Shown here piece after piece: positions 49,990 through 62,161 of a DNA stretch of 64,000 nucleotides (positions within the stretch are counted from its first letter, which is position 1; every line of letters starts with the position of its first letter). Origin of the DNA: Trichinella spiralis. Taxonomy: Eukaryota > Nematoda > Enoplea > Trichinellida > Trichinellidae. Position numbers and translations under genes: made by a program. The stretch is from positions 6,060,750 through 6,124,749 of the forward strand of contig CM012953.1 in NCBI GenBank assembly GCA_000181795.3, written 5' to 3'. The notes beneath the pieces are model-generated. The model was not told the origin of the DNA and searched no databases. It saw only the letters and a program-made list of their open reading frames with translations.

Positions 49990-52549
49990 ATGGATATCAG
50001 TGGAAATGAAAATAAATCTGATAGCTCAGTTTATGTTGATCTAAATGCAGACGATCAAGAGCAACTGCCATCTGAAATTGAATCGCTATGCATGAACTGT
50101 CATGAAACAGTTTGTCTTTATATAAAGCTTTACTCCAAAGAAGATTTAAACCCGTTCTTTTTAGGGAATAACTAAAATTCTTGTGACGAAAATTCCTTTA
50201 TGGAAAGAAGTAATACTATTGTCTTTCGAATGTGATAAATGTGGATATAAGAATAATGAAGTGTCGTCTGGTGGCAAAGTTCAAGAGTTTGGCTTGAGAC
50301 TTCAGTTGAAAATTTTAAACAAATTGGTATTTCCTGAAATGCTTCATTTAATTAAATTAAATTACCACAATTAACAGTATTTTTTGATGTAAATTTCTGT
50401 TTTAGGATTTGAACCGTCAAGTTGTTAAGTCAGAATATGCTACTGTTTCTTTGCCTGAGCTGGAATTTGAAATACCTGCTGGGGAACATACTGGAGGTAT
50501 AAATTTGTCAACAAAGAAACATTTTAATTTAGCTGTGCTGTTCAGAAATAACCACACTAGAGGGCATTATTTTACGAGCGAAATCTTCTTTGTCTGAAGT
50601 TATTGAAGATAGACAAGTGAGATATACTGTATTTATTTATACCATTAATTTACACATACATAGGTTTCCAAAGATGTAAAGGAAAAATTGATAACTTTTG
50701 TTGATAAATTGTCCCAGTTGATTAACTGTGAAACAGAATTTTCAATGGTGAGTTGTACTTACACTTAATTTGATTGCAATATTGCAGTATTACATTGAAT
50801 GGTAAACTTGACATATTTTTTACATTTTTAATTACTGAAATTCATTTCCTTTGTATGCCAAGCTTTTTTTACCGCAACGTAATGTGTAATATAATAATGG
50901 ATAATTTATAACTGAAAAGTTAGTTAAATTTTTGAGTAGACACCTCGAACAATGTTTCTTTTCTGTCAAAAGTCACTTTTATATTGCTAGAATACTATTA
51001 ATTACAGTATGTGATCATCAGGTATGTCGGTACAAATACAATAACAACATTAAACCTTATTTTAATATGAATTTACTTTTAGAAATTTGTTATTTTAAAA
51101 TGTTTCTTAATTCAGTCGTCATAGAATCTTTTAATTGAATTTATTTTATAAATTTATGAATATTTATGATTAAAATTTTGTTTAGCTATTGTCATATTAC
51201 ATATTATAACAGTTTTACTGATTTAATTGTAAATATTTTTGAAATAAACGTCTACTATTTTAAAATATATTTTAGATCATTGATGATCCCAGTGGTAACA
51301 GTTTTATAGAGAATCCTCATCCAGAGAAAATTGATACGCAGTTAACAACGATTCATTATCACCGATCGTTGCAGCAAGAAAAGCTTCTTGGTTTAGTTGC
51401 CGACGACGTTGAAGAATCAAACGATGAGGATGCGCCTCCTGTTTGGGAATCACGGGAAGCGATTCGAAATGAAGTAAGCTGAATTTTTTCTTTATTTACT
51501 TTGATATTTAATTTGCGGAAAATGCAAAATGTACTCGAATAAGTTATTGCGTAGACGTTCTGTTTAATTGTTTGCAACATTTTACTGAATGGAATAAAAT
51601 TCAGTCGTTTTTGTAGAGCTGACCTTGTAAGCTGTTGTTTGAATTTTTGCTATAAACTTAGAATGAAGAATAATTATTAGTCAATAACAGGTGCTGCATT
51701 TTTCGGTGGATTGTCCAAACTGCTTGAAGCAAGCCGAAACGAATATGAAATTCATTAGTAACCATTTTAGCTAAAGTGGTACAATCTGAGTAATGCTTAA
51801 TTTAAAATTTAAATGATGTTTAGATATTCCTTACTTCAAAGAGGTTATTATAATGGCCACTTGTTGCGAACATTGTGGACATCGAACAAATGAAGTAAAA
51901 TCTGCATCTGGTATTGCCGAAAGAGGCATCAAATTAACATTGCATGTTGTCGATACTTGCGATTTGACCAGAGACATATTGAAATCAGAAAACTGCTTTC
52001 TTTATATCCCAGAATTGGAACTGGAAGTTGGCATGGGCATAGTTGGCAGTAAATTTACTACTGTAGAAGGTTTGCTGAAATCTTTGAAAGAAACAGTAAA
52101 ATCTATTTTAGATAAATATAAATTTCTTTATGACCTCAGTTTTTTGTATAGTTTGAAAATCAATCCTGTTTTTCTCTTGGTGACAGTGCTTCACCAGATC
52201 AACAGCAGCGCATGAGAAGCTTTTTAGAAAAGCTCGACCAAGCAAGTCAAGGAAAATTTGCATATCATTTGATTTTCGACGACCCGTCAGGGAACAGTTA
52301 CATTGAAGTGAGAAACTGATTAATTAATTATAATTAATTATAATGTAGTTTTGGAAATTTTAAACTGTTACAAAGTCATCGATTGATTGTTCATATTTGA
52401 AGAGTTTAACTGCACCGAATCCAGACTCAAAGTTGAAAGTTGAATTTTACGAACGAAGCTGGGAACAGAATGAAGAACTTGGATTAAACGATATGAATAC
52501 AGAAAATTACTCATCGGAAGTTGAGAAGCCACCAGAAACTTTCTCTTAA
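49990..52549 (+). CDS. ZPR1: ZPR1 zinc-finger protein
   Basis: Ten exons: 49990-50109, 50165-50326, 50406-50496, 50546-50616, 50664-50747, 51276-51473, 51691-51757, 51824-52095, 52152-52307 and 52403-52549. They sum to 455 aa, against 459 in human. The two-module ZPR1 layout is complete. Module 1 has a C4 finger (CMNCHETG...[11 protein letters not shown]) and a domain with [16 protein letters not shown]. Module 2 repeats it ([12 protein letters not shown]...[26 protein letters not shown]) and ends [15 protein letters not shown]1 binds eEF1A and aids its folding; in vertebrates it also moves with SMN to the nucleus and was first found bound to receptor tyrosine kinases. Most introns are 44-80 bp. 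One of 528 bp follows the first module's linker. Coding DNA outside this gene within 1.1 kb on either side is absent. Confidence 0.97.
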
Positions 52550-53688
52550 TTTTGATACTTTTCTTTTTATTGTGTCTGTTGTTGTTGGTGACTGTTGTAA
52601 TGAAGTTTCTGATATAATTTGGTTTAAAAAAATTTACAACAGTTTTAATTAAGTTATGAACATTGTGAAAAATAAGAATCGTCATTTCATCAGAGCAGAC
52701 TTTTAGCAGAATTACTTTTCAATTTAAGCATACTTAAAATATTGAATTTCTATTTTCCACGTGATGTTCTTTGTTGTTTATTGGTTAAATAAAAAATGTA
52801 CTTAATGTACTCTTGTATAATTTAGAATGTTTAAAGTTTATTTTTTAGTGATTTCTTTTTAATCAATTATACGAAATATTATTTTGCAATTTCAATAGAT
52901 CTCCTATTTTACTTGAATTTCTTATTGTACTGTATTGTGTGTCAAAATTTGAGCGTTTGATACAGGGTTTTTAGATCGTAATTTTACTTGAGCGTTTTAT
53001 TTTACAAGTGAACACATATTGTTTTACATCAAAAATGGTACAAAGCAGAGTTGACAATTCTGGTAAGCGAGCACTGTTTTTCAAAAGTAGTACTATAAAA
53101 ATGTCAGATGTGCTGTGAATAAAATTTATTTTAAGAAATTGTTGGAAGTTTTGAAAAAATTTTGTTAACTAAATTTTGTTGTTCTTATTAATAATTTTAA
53201 ATATGATATGTTTCAAAACGTCTAAAGTAATAACATGTAATAAACTATCATTGCTGTTTTTAAAGTTATTTTCTTGCTACATACAAATATTTTATATAAT
53301 TTTTTTAAATGTATATCTGAAATTGGCTGGTACAGATTTGTTATGCTTAAAAAATGTTTGAATTGCTTTTGTAGATATACTACAAAAGACTACATAACAT
53401 ACTAGACATACTAGACTACATAACATTACTAGACATTATGATCGTCGGGTGTTGACTTGTCGAACAGAATATTGTTTCATGTACATCATATATGTGCTGA
53501 AAAGATTGTTTTATGTTGTATACGAATAAAAGAACCTTTTTCTAATAGAAAATGTCTTTCGTATGTAAATGTAAAATTTGATAACTGCAAATTTCGTTAA
53601 ATACAGTAATACAGTATAGATAAAGGCAAATCAAGATTGTATAGTGGTTTTGAAAAATGATTTTAAATTTCTAGAAAAGTGTGTTAAA
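52550..53688 (+). other. Intergenic: ZPR1 3' UTR and UPRT upstream region
   Basis: Contains a short tandem repeat at 53383-53442. An acceptor-like TTTCTAG ends at 53674, 14 bases before the UPRT start. No other exon is seen. Confidence 0.45.
53383..53442. repeat. Short imperfect tandem repeat of ACTACATAACAT / ACTAGACAT units
   Basis: The units ACTACATAACAT and ACTAGACAT alternate twice over about 60 bases, with small variations. Confidence 0.7.
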
Positions 53689-54444
53689 ATGGTGAATACT
53701 TGTGTTTTGGACAATTTTGGCTCGAAGGTGATGTTTGTTCCAATGAACGATCAAATTCATGAATTGCATACAATCATTCGTGATAAGTGCACATCGCAGG
53801 GTGATTTCGTGTTTTACTCGGATCGGCTTATTCGACTCGTTTTGGAAGAAAGTTTAAATTTGCTACCCTATTCACCGTGGACAGTTGTATCGCCCACGGG
53901 TTTCTCTTACGACGGGCTGAGATTTTCCAGCGGCAACTGCAGTGTCAGCATCATTCGTAGTGGTATGTATGCCTGCGTGTGTGTGTGTGTGTGTGTATGC
54001 TATTTTCAAATTTCATCAAACTGATTATAAAGTATTGAATTGGTGAACAATTGTGATCGCTCACGACAATTTGTAGGTGGAGTGATGGAAAAAGGTCTTC
54101 GTGAATGTTGTCGATCTATGCGTATTGGGAAAATTTTGATTCAAAAAGACGCGGACAGTGGTGAAGTGAAGGTTGTTTATTCGAAATTAGTTCAAGATAT
54201 ACAACGCAGACACGTTCTCTTACTTTATCCAATCATGAATACGGGCAAGACGGTGCACAAAGCTATGCAAGTGTTGATCGACAACAAGGTGAAGCCGTGC
54301 AATGTGATATTGGTGAATTTGTTCTGCACGCCGTCCAGTTTGCACTATTTAAGTGACGTGATGCCGGAGTTGAGCATTGTCACGTCCGAATGCAGTCTGG
54401 ATCCGCCCAACTATTTCTGTACGAAATATTTCGGTACTGACTGA
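53689..54444 (+). CDS. UPRT: Uracil phosphoribosyltransferase-like protein (UPRT family)
   Basis: Two exons, 53689-53962 and 54077-54444, give 213 aa. The product follows animal UPRT closely: MFVPMNDQIHELHTIIRDK (human LLPMNDQIRELQTIIRDK), DRLIRLVLEESLNLLPY, GNCSVSIIRSGGVMEKGL, RIGKILIQKDADSG, the region equivalent to the PRPP loop VLLLYPIMNTGKTV, and the C-terminal KYFGTD. UPRT converts uracil and PRPP to UMP in pyrimidine salvage. Human UPRT lacks conserved uracil-binding residues and is reported inactive as an enzyme, and this protein shares that pattern, so its activity is uncertain. The ATG at 53689 follows an acceptor-like site. The intron carries a GT dinucleotide run. An alternative 3' end is possible (see 54667-54716). 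Confidence 0.92.
53976..53997 (+). repeat. (GT)n microsatellite in the UPRT intron
   Basis: About nine GT units just after the donor site. Confidence 0.85.
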
Positions 54445-54666
54445 GCATTTTTCCCCATCCACCTCTATATATATACATATATATATATATACCTGTATGT
54501 ATGTATGCGTTGTATCTCGTAAAAAAGCAAAACAAAAAAATAACGATTCATTTTAACGAACAGTTCGAGCGTAGATGATTAAAAATGAAAGAGGATTGTG
54601 AGCGGAAAGGGAAAATGCCGGCCGGCTAATGGCGAAAGATGTGTTTAAACGGTTGCACTTTTGCAG

Positions 54667-54716
54667 GTCAGCGTAGCGGAGAAGAACCAAGCGGCAGGCC
54701 AACAATGCGCTGGTGA
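54667..54716 (+). other. Candidate alternative last exon of UPRT
   Basis: The codons for the final Gly-Thr of UPRT contain a usable donor (TTCG|GTACTG, exon end 54433). A good acceptor (GCACTTTTGCAG) ends at 54666. Joined in phase 1, the tail would be 16 residues (QRSGEEPSGRPTMRW) ending at the stop 54714-54716. The stretch is G+C-richer than the flanking UTR-like DNA. There is no transcript evidence, so this is inference. Confidence 0.25.
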
Positions 54717-55711
54717 TTCCCTCATTGTGCTGCAGTTTGGCGATGCGCTTGTCGTTTATTTGTTAAAAAATTATTATATCTATCATGTTATTTACGAGAG
54801 AGAGGTTACGGTGTATTTGTTTGCATTCATAAAAAAGGTTTTCGAAGCACTTTAGAAGAAGAATAAAAAACAAATAAACAAACAAACAAACGACAACAAA
54901 ACATCCTCTGAACAGTGTGGTATTTTTTAACGACAGTTTATTCGGTTTCTTTTTCTTCTGCAAAATTTAACTCACATAACACCAGTATATCACCATTAAA
55001 TTCGAACAGATTTGTTCGTTGAAATTAACGAATGGGTCGGTTTTACAAATAAATACAGGGCTAATTTATCATGTTCAAATTTATGAGCACAAAAGTGAAC
55101 AATTCAAAGCAGCTAGTCGAGCAAACAGTGTTTTATTGGATGATCATGAATTGAATATTGAATTTTTCAAGCAAAAGCTATTGCTAATAAATGCTGAACA
55201 ATTTGCAATGAAATGGTGAAGTTCAGTTGCAGCACTTTTTCTGTTTTTATGCTCAAAAGCGCCAATAACTTGAATCAACAAAAAAACAATTCGATTTACC
55301 GTAGCAATCACTGCATGAAACAATTTATTAATCAAATAATTGCATAATGTCCAAAGTTGATCATTTTTTCATTGAATACTGTAATTAATATTAGGCAAGT
55401 AAATTTGCTAAACATTTCAAACTTGGCATTCTGAAAAGATTTGTTTTAAATAAAACTGCAGTATTTTCATTATTGTTGTAAATTAAAGCATCACAATGTT
55501 AATATTATTTTAAAAAGTTACAGTAGAAACATTTGCAGAGTTAAATTTGAAAAATTGAATGCAATATGAATTTATTAATAACCCAACTTGGAAATGCGAC
55601 TGCGTGTTTATGTCACAATTCAAGCAACAAATTAATTTTTGTGCTTGAACTCTTAGAGTAAGGAAATTAAATACAGGAAGTGATATTCCTGATTATCACA
55701 CAATTTTTTGC

Positions 55712-55780
55712 GAGGGTAAAGGTCTTCCGCGGCGTTTATCCTACTTTTGATAAAACGCCGGCAGTGTGAGATCTGCCCTC
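55712..55780. other. Long imperfect inverted repeat (pre-miRNA-like hairpin)
   Basis: Arms 730-740 and 749-760 (offset 55000) pair over 11 bp with one bulge around an 8-nt loop. Outward, 721-726 pairs with 768-773, and GAGGG at 712-716 pairs with CCCTC at 776-780, with small internal loops between. The hairpin is about 69 nt and G+C-rich against its surroundings. The pairing was worked out by eye, not by energy calculation. Confidence 0.45.
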
Positions 55781-56361
55781 ATATATATGTGTATTTTATT
55801 TGATAAAAGTGCACTTATTCAATGAGGAAATAAAATAATAATCGTGATATAATTTCACTGTAATTTTATTTAAAAAATGAAGAAGAGCACTGTTTTTGAA
55901 TTTTTCACAAAAGATGTAAATGAAATTAATAAATACTGATGATGAACAGGAGCAAACTGATAAAATAGCAGAGATGAAGTGGGAGAAAGTTTCCTTTTAA
56001 GCATTAAATTAATTATGCTTTTCAGTGAAAAACAACAGATTCAGTGTCAGTTTAGTGAGTCATTGACGATAATGACGCGATTCAACAGAAAGTGCTTTGG
56101 AAGAAAAAGCGGTTCAGCAGGAAAATTCAATTTACACTTAGAATTAAATTAAGCTGGTCAGTTAAACGGCAGTTTGTTCTGGCTAAAACAAATTTCAATA
56201 AAGGATGATAAAATTGTATTCACTTTTATTATTCAATCACTGCGATAAATGGGGAAATTGCTTTTCTATTGTCATTCATGCAAGCTAATAAAATTGCCAA
56301 GACGGTGACGCAGATTTACAAATGAAGATACTCTCGCTTATTCATATGAACTGACATCAAA

Positions 56362-56723
56362 ATGAACACCACCATTGCAAATGAACATCAGCAACATCTA
56401 TTGGTACAGGTAGAGAGTGATTTATTGAAATTGCAAAAATAATTAAATTTATTAATTTTTAATATTTTATTTTCTTTGACAAGAAAAAAGAACGTAGTGC
56501 AAATCAGCTAGTAGATCGAAGGCGTTGCCGTCGTACGTCCATCCTTTACCGACAAGCTCATGCAAGCCGTGAACGAAGTCGTGTTGAATCTTTCAATCGT
56601 GCTTTTGAACAGCTTCGTCGTCTGCTTCCAACACTTCCACCCGATAAAAAGCTCACCAAAATTGAAATTCTTCGTCTAGCTATATCCTACATGACTTATC
56701 TCGATTGTATATTGATGTTGTGA
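56362..56723 (+). CDS. HEN/NHLH-type basic helix-loop-helix transcription factor (HLH-15-like)
   Basis: Two exons, 56362-56409 and 56484-56723, join in phase 0 to only 95 aa. After a 16-codon exon (MNTTIANEHQQHLLVQ) and a basic stretch, the bHLH domain occupies the C-terminal half: basic region RQAHASRERSRVESFN, helix 1 AFEQLRRLLPTLPPDKKL, and helix 2 TKIEILRLAISYMTYL, ending at the stop. Vertebrate NHLH1/2 has RTAHATRERIRVEAFNLAF and LSKIEILRLAICYISYL, so the match is nearly complete. C. elegans HLH-15 is similarly tiny. HEN factors dimerise with E proteins, bind E-boxes and act in developing neurons. The second exon lacks an internal upstream Met and would be missed by ORF-length filters. 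Confidence 0.92.
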
Positions 56724-59700
56724 TTTGTTGTAATTTGACAACATCCAAGCAATAATTTATGTTATTTCAAAGAGATTATTTATAAATAAAATGAAATACT
56801 GACATGAATGTATATATATATATATATATATGTGTGTATATGTGTGTGTAAGGATACAACATACGTATCCAAAGAAATGATTAAATTAAGATCATGATTA
56901 TTATCATTATGAGGTGCTTATGCTTGAAAAGCTCATGTTAATGAAAAGGAAACGTATTAATAAGTTTATATTCAATCTTTGCATATTATGATTATAAATT
57001 AAAAGAGATCTGTTTTCAATGCAGATTAAATTTGTTAAACAGAATAAACTAAACATGATCTTTGGTAAAGTCATACGATAATAAAATATAAACGATGATG
57101 CACATTTTAAAAATTTGAGTAAAAAAAGATATTATGAAGAATATTAATTTTGCCAAATTGATTGCCTTACTTTTTGGAATTTGTGATACCTTTCAAGTAA
57201 ATTTTCATTAAAAAAATGTAAAAGAACTTTCATAAACATGTGAAGTTAAATAATCAATTTTAAGAGTAATTTTTACCAATACTTTATTTCTGATCTTCTT
57301 ACAGAAATAAATTGCTATTTTCATTATACAAATCATATAGTCTTTGTATTTTTCTTTATTTTTTAATTTTCATTTTTATGGAGGATTATTTTTATTAAAA
57401 TTTGAAATATTACACATTTTTAAAGAAGATCAATTATAAAAATTTCAACAATTTATTTCTAATGTGAATTTAAACTTGATTTACTACAACAACTATAAAA
57501 TATTGTAATTACATTTGTTGAAAAATATGTTAGTTAGTGTTTATGAAAATATTAGCATTAAAAATATTTAAAGAAATTAATTTTGAATTAAAATCAAATT
57601 ACAAATTTATGCATTTAGAAGATCACTTGACATATGAAGGATAACAACAAAATACAAAGCATAAAAATAGCATTAAAAGTTTACAAGTAAGATTTTACTT
57701 TGCATAATAAAAGCACGAATTTTATTTATTCATTAGTCATTTTCTTGAATAAAAATGCAATATTATTTAAGAAGATAACAATAGTTTATGGTTTTTTAAG
57801 CGTCGTTTTTTTATTTTGCATTTTTTTCTGGTAATTTACGCCGTATTATAGAGTTTGTTTTCAAATGCAAAGCTTTTATCCACAGTTGATTTATTGTTGA
57901 ATAGCAATTTTAAACATATCTAATAAATTTGGTATTTTAAAATTAAAGTTGTTTGTGTATACTTATTTTTATTTCTATTTTAAATCATATTATTAATGCA
58001 TTCGCTTTAAAATGGAATGCTTATTATTTACTTTAAGTGAGTTGTTTATGCAAAGCGCGTCTTCTATATTAGATAATCTTTAGTCTAAAATTGCTAGTTA
58101 ATACTACTAAATTCCATAGCATTGCACAACTAGAATGAAATTACATCGACAAAATCACTCAAACGAATGCACGACACGATTATAGATTCATTTTAAATAT
58201 AATTGATTTCTGTTTCATACAAACATATCATATAGCACACTGAAGAATAAATTTAAATTTACATCCAGTCCTGCTGATTGCAAAATAGACAGTGTGATAT
58301 TAAAATTAGAAACAACGATTAATTAATAGATTTGCTTTCATTGCATTTCTATTGTTGAATACTTTGTTTTCACATTTTAAATTTATTTAAAATAAATTTT
58401 AATACAACTATTACATTAATTAATTATTAAATAAAACTGAAATCAGTACTGTTGTAATGTTGATCAAAAGTTTAAATTAAGTTTTCACATAAAATTGGTG
58501 ATTTGTTAAATAAAAGCATATCAAAACATTCAAATAACTCGAATAGAACATTTATTCCTACATTTCAAATATGCAATTAATAAATCTAACTGCAATTTTA
58601 CGTTTGTGTTTCAAAGTTACACAGGATTTACTTACTATATGTGAAAAACATAAATTTAAGTTTTATTGTAGAAGTTTAATTCATTCGAGTTTTCCTACAA
58701 TATTGAAAAGTATTGCAAAGTTTATTGTAAAATTTTAATTTTAGAAGTATATTATTCGAAACAAACTTACATATAAAGATATCGAAATTTTCTATTTTCA
58801 GGTAAGCTGATTCGATTAGACTTATTATTTATTAACATTCATTGACTCACTTCATGAGTTTAATTTTTCAAATATATTTTTAACATTTGGAACAATTCAT
58901 CATTTATATATATATTTATCATCTCATTTATTATAATTGATTAATTTCAAATATAACAGCTTATAGTGAAGTTTTGCAAAGAAAATAAAGAACTCTTGAT
59001 CACCGCATGCAACACACTCTTTTCCACACCATTGAACAAAGTTATTCTCAAGTACATCACAGTATATTTTCATTCTGATGCGAAGTGATGAAATCAGTTT
59101 GGAATTAAATTTTCTGTTCTTTTCTCTCTTTTGCATTCTGCAGATCGCCTTTGAAAGTTGAACTGCAATCACAGGGCTTTTCTTTGTATGTTCACAAACC
59201 GTCGCGTTTTGCTATGATTTATAATTGATTGTATGGAAATGGTAAATTTTATTTGCATTGCACATTATATTTGCTTGCAGTTCATATTTTCTCCCCTGTC
59301 AATAATTTGTATCTCATTATTATGCAACTATCGGTTTAATAAAGTAACAATTCAATCATCATATCATGCTTTTGGCAGTTTTGCTAAAGTTGAACAAAAA
59401 AAGATTTATGCAATTTGAATTCAAATAATCCACTTGAATCAGGTGCTTATTCTCGAACAAAATTTTAAATATTTCATTTGAGCAGTTGTGTATATTTGCA
59501 GTTGTTTTAAACTTTTAATTAATAATCAGTCAATAACAATCAACCACTCATTAACCAACTTATTAATAGATTAATTAAAAAAATAATTTACTTTCTTATG
59601 TTTGCTTTTCTAACTAATGTGCAGTAGTAATGTTATTCAATAATACAAAATGAAATAGTTGTTTTTTGCTTAAAATCAATTGTCCAAATAATCATAAAAG

Positions 59701-59777
59701 AACTGTCAAAATGAATATCGAAGTGTTTAGGAATTATCTGTCTTTTTGCAATAATTATAGCAGTTGAATAATTGAAT
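56724..59777. other. Long AT-rich intergenic region downstream of the HEN-like gene
   Basis: Begins with TA/TG simple repeats (56811-56850). The minus ORF 58924-59172 (82 codons) has no recognisable motif or partner exons. I see nothing else I can support in about 3 kb. Confidence 0.45.
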
Positions 59778-60122
59778 ATGATTTTTAGCAAGCTGCAATT
59801 TGCGTGTGCGTGTATAAAACTGGTATTAATTATTTTATTGCAGTTGAGAAAATTTGAAAAGAAAGAAATCGACATTTCGAAGTATACACTGAGCAAGTAT
59901 AAAGTGTGCGTGTATCCAACATTGGAAAAGTCTTTGTCTTGTGGATGTAAGCTGATAAAATTGATTTCTGATAATCCGAAACAGAAGCATTTGTATAAAA
60001 CCACTCCAAGCAGACCACCAATCGAAGCGTTCGCTAAAATCGATACATCTGTTCCAGTAGTGCGGGAGGCTGCCAAAGTTGCTGCTCTGATGCTGTTCTT
60101 TCAATTTTCTCAAATTTATTAA
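59778..60122 (+). CDS. Possible small single-exon protein, unassigned
   Basis: An open frame of 114 aa starts MIFSKLQFACACIKLVLI, a possible signal anchor, then a basic segment (LRKFEKKEIDISKYTL), and ends with a compositionally distinct, G+C-richer stretch (SRPPIEAFAKIDTSVPVVRE, AAKVAALMLFFQFSQIY). The rise in G+C in the last 130 bases suggests coding. I recognise no family. The overlapping minus-strand frames are equally open (up to 147 codons), so the strand is not certain. A splice acceptor (TTTTATTGCAG) ends at 59843, so the real exon could start there with an upstream exon I could not find. Confidence 0.35.
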   Translation: MIFSKLQFACACIKLVLIILLQLRKFEKKEIDISKYTLSKYKVCVYPTLEKSLSCGCKLIKLISDNPKQKHLYKTTPSRPPIEAFAKIDTSVPVVREAAKVAALMLFFQFSQIY

Positions 60123-60207
60123 CAAACGTTCTGATAAATTATAAAGTAAGTCAGTCAACTTGTTTCATATTTTTCAAGGTTAATAAAGCTAACTAGAAAT
60201 AATTTCT

Positions 60208-60242
<35 letters not shown>
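60208..60242. repeat. (AAT)n microsatellite, followed by a G run at about 60266-60275
   Basis: About eleven AAT/TAA units; a run of roughly nine G lies 25 bases downstream. Confidence 0.85.
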
Positions 60243-60671
60243 TATTCAACGCATCACAATTTACAGGGGGGGGGGGCAAAAATCATTTTCCAAAAATTGC
60301 TCAATCAGTACATTAAATTTCTATTGATTCGTATTTTAAAATTATTTGTTATTTCATTTCAAAAATATTATTATATTTTGCTTCTATTTTTTTCTCTGCT
60401 GGATTTCATGACATTGAAATGACAACAATGACAAAGCATTGTCACTGTGTTAAATATTGACATTGGATTTTCACGTTGGTTCAGTGTTCAAAAATCCCTG
60501 GTGACTTGATGCTTTCACTGATCGACTCTTGCAAATTCAATCTTTGCATCTGCATTGAAACTTTTTTGTTTCACACCACTTGTCACTTGTGAATATCTTT
60601 TTTTTTCCACCCACTTTGCAGAAGCTTTGCCAAAGCTTGGAGTTCCAGAGAGAAAATGTAAAAGCTGAAAG

Positions 60672-62161
60672 ATGAAGCAAGGCGAACACCTACTCCTTCC
60701 ACGTGTTCAATCGGAAACTGCTGCTCTCTCGGATGAGCACAACGTCCGACCACAGCTGCGGCACATTCCATGGCGTGGCATCATCTACGCTATCTTTTTA
60801 CTCGCCTTTGGTCTGACACTGAGCGTGGGAGCTGGACTGCTTATTGTTGGATCAATCACCATTTCCGTGAGTTTGATCATTTATATAATTATGTAAAATA
60901 TGCTTTACATTAACTTTTATGCTGTTTTTTTCCTTTTTTATTTACATTTTCATATGTAAACTTACTTTCAAAAATTCACATTACATGCTTGCATTTTGTT
61001 TATCTCAATCTCAATATTGATCTTGTTTGCTAAATAGCTCACGAGAAAACAATCCTAACACACCTACTCACCAATTATGATTTCATTATTAATTAAAAAT
61101 TAAAATTTCCTAAATAATTCTGCTCTGAATGAATTACACTGAAATAGTTTTTACATAAAAATGAATACTAAAATCACTCTGCTTGCAACACTTAATTGTA
61201 AGCTTTAATATGTGTCAAATAATTTTATTTCTATTTCAGTTCTTTACCTTTTTGTAAACTTAATGAAGCAGATTGTTCAGATAAAAACAGATAAATTATT
61301 CAAGGAATTCTTTTTTTTATCATTTTCAACACAATGTGTTCATATTGTTTACCATTTTCATCCCAATAAAATCTATCATGCTGAGAATATATAAATAATG
61401 TATCATTTCAATTTTTTACTTCAATCAATAATGATTGCGCGTGTTTTTATTTCAAAATAAAATACAAATAGTTTCACTTAATAATAAATAATTTGAAGAT
61501 TTCATAAAAAGTAATAATTCAAGCTGGACAAATGGTGGCTAAATTATCAGTATTTGTGATTTATAAATTTCAAATACATGTAAATGAACTAAACTAATTT
61601 TGTTTTCATTGAAAACACAACTAATATTCTATCAAACAGTGTTTCAATTTAAATGTACATGCATCAAAAAAATTTGTAAAGAAATTAATGGTTTCATTAA
61701 ATTAAAAAGGAAATGATAATAAAAGTAATGCAACCGTAATTGTACATCAGCTGTAAATGATAAAATTTAAAATTAGGAAGTGCTTAATCTTCGTTTCAGA
61801 ACTTCATCTTGGTTTTGCAGAAATTACCAAATATACTTCATTAAATTAAACAATGAACTTTCGTGTTATCAAGCCAAAATTAAAAATTTACAATCCGAAT
61901 TAGTTGAATTAATTTAATCTTTTTTAAATAACATTTAAATATTACAAATTGAACATTTTACTGCCGCAAAAATTCATCATTTGAAAGTGATTTTGAAATG
62001 CATTTCAGGGAATTGACCAGTATGCACCATATGCAGTTCTCACTCTAGGCATTATTTGCATAATACCGGGTGTCTATCATGTTACTGTTGCCTGTTTGGC
62101 TTTGCCTGGCTGTTGCAATTGTGGTCTAGAAGATATTCCCAATTTCAATCCACTCATTTGA
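60672..62161 (+). CDS. TMEM230: TMEM230-like two-span membrane protein
   Basis: Two exons, 60672-60866 and 62009-62161, join in phase 0 to 115 aa (human TMEM230 has 120). After a polar N-terminus the protein has [19 protein letters not shown]...[10 protein letters not shown], matching human [28 protein letters not shown]. Exon 2 gives [20 protein letters not shown], matching [20 protein letters not shown], and a short tail with LEDIPNF, matching YDDIPDF. TMEM230 is a small protein of secretory, recycling and synaptic vesicles that acts in vesicle trafficking. The conserved FYH/VYH turn and the DIPxF tail make the assignment good. The intron is 1142 bp, long for this window. An acceptor-like site (60620-60621) upstream of the ATG suggests a spliced leader region. 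Confidence 0.85.

Larger units (their letters stand above)
54445..56361 (+). other. Intergenic region between UPRT and the HEN-like bHLH gene
   Basis: Includes TA-rich simple repeats (about 54470-54515), a G+C-richer stretch at 54600-54760 that could hold an alternative UPRT 3' exon, (AAAC)n near 54870-54890, and a long imperfect hairpin at 55712-55780. No independent gene is supported. Confidence 0.45.

Noticed and set aside
55767-55773. bantam/mir-58 seed TGAGATC in the hairpin
   Set aside because: It lies at the base of the 3' arm, not where a mature 3p bantam would start; the rest of the mature sequence does not match.
58924-59172. 82-codon minus-strand ORF
   Set aside because: Basic and AT-driven, with no domain or exon context.
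59633-60158. Overlapping minus-strand ORFs (59633-60076 and 59835-60158)
   Set aside because: No motif and no splice partners; the plus-strand frame looks slightly better, though this is not settled.
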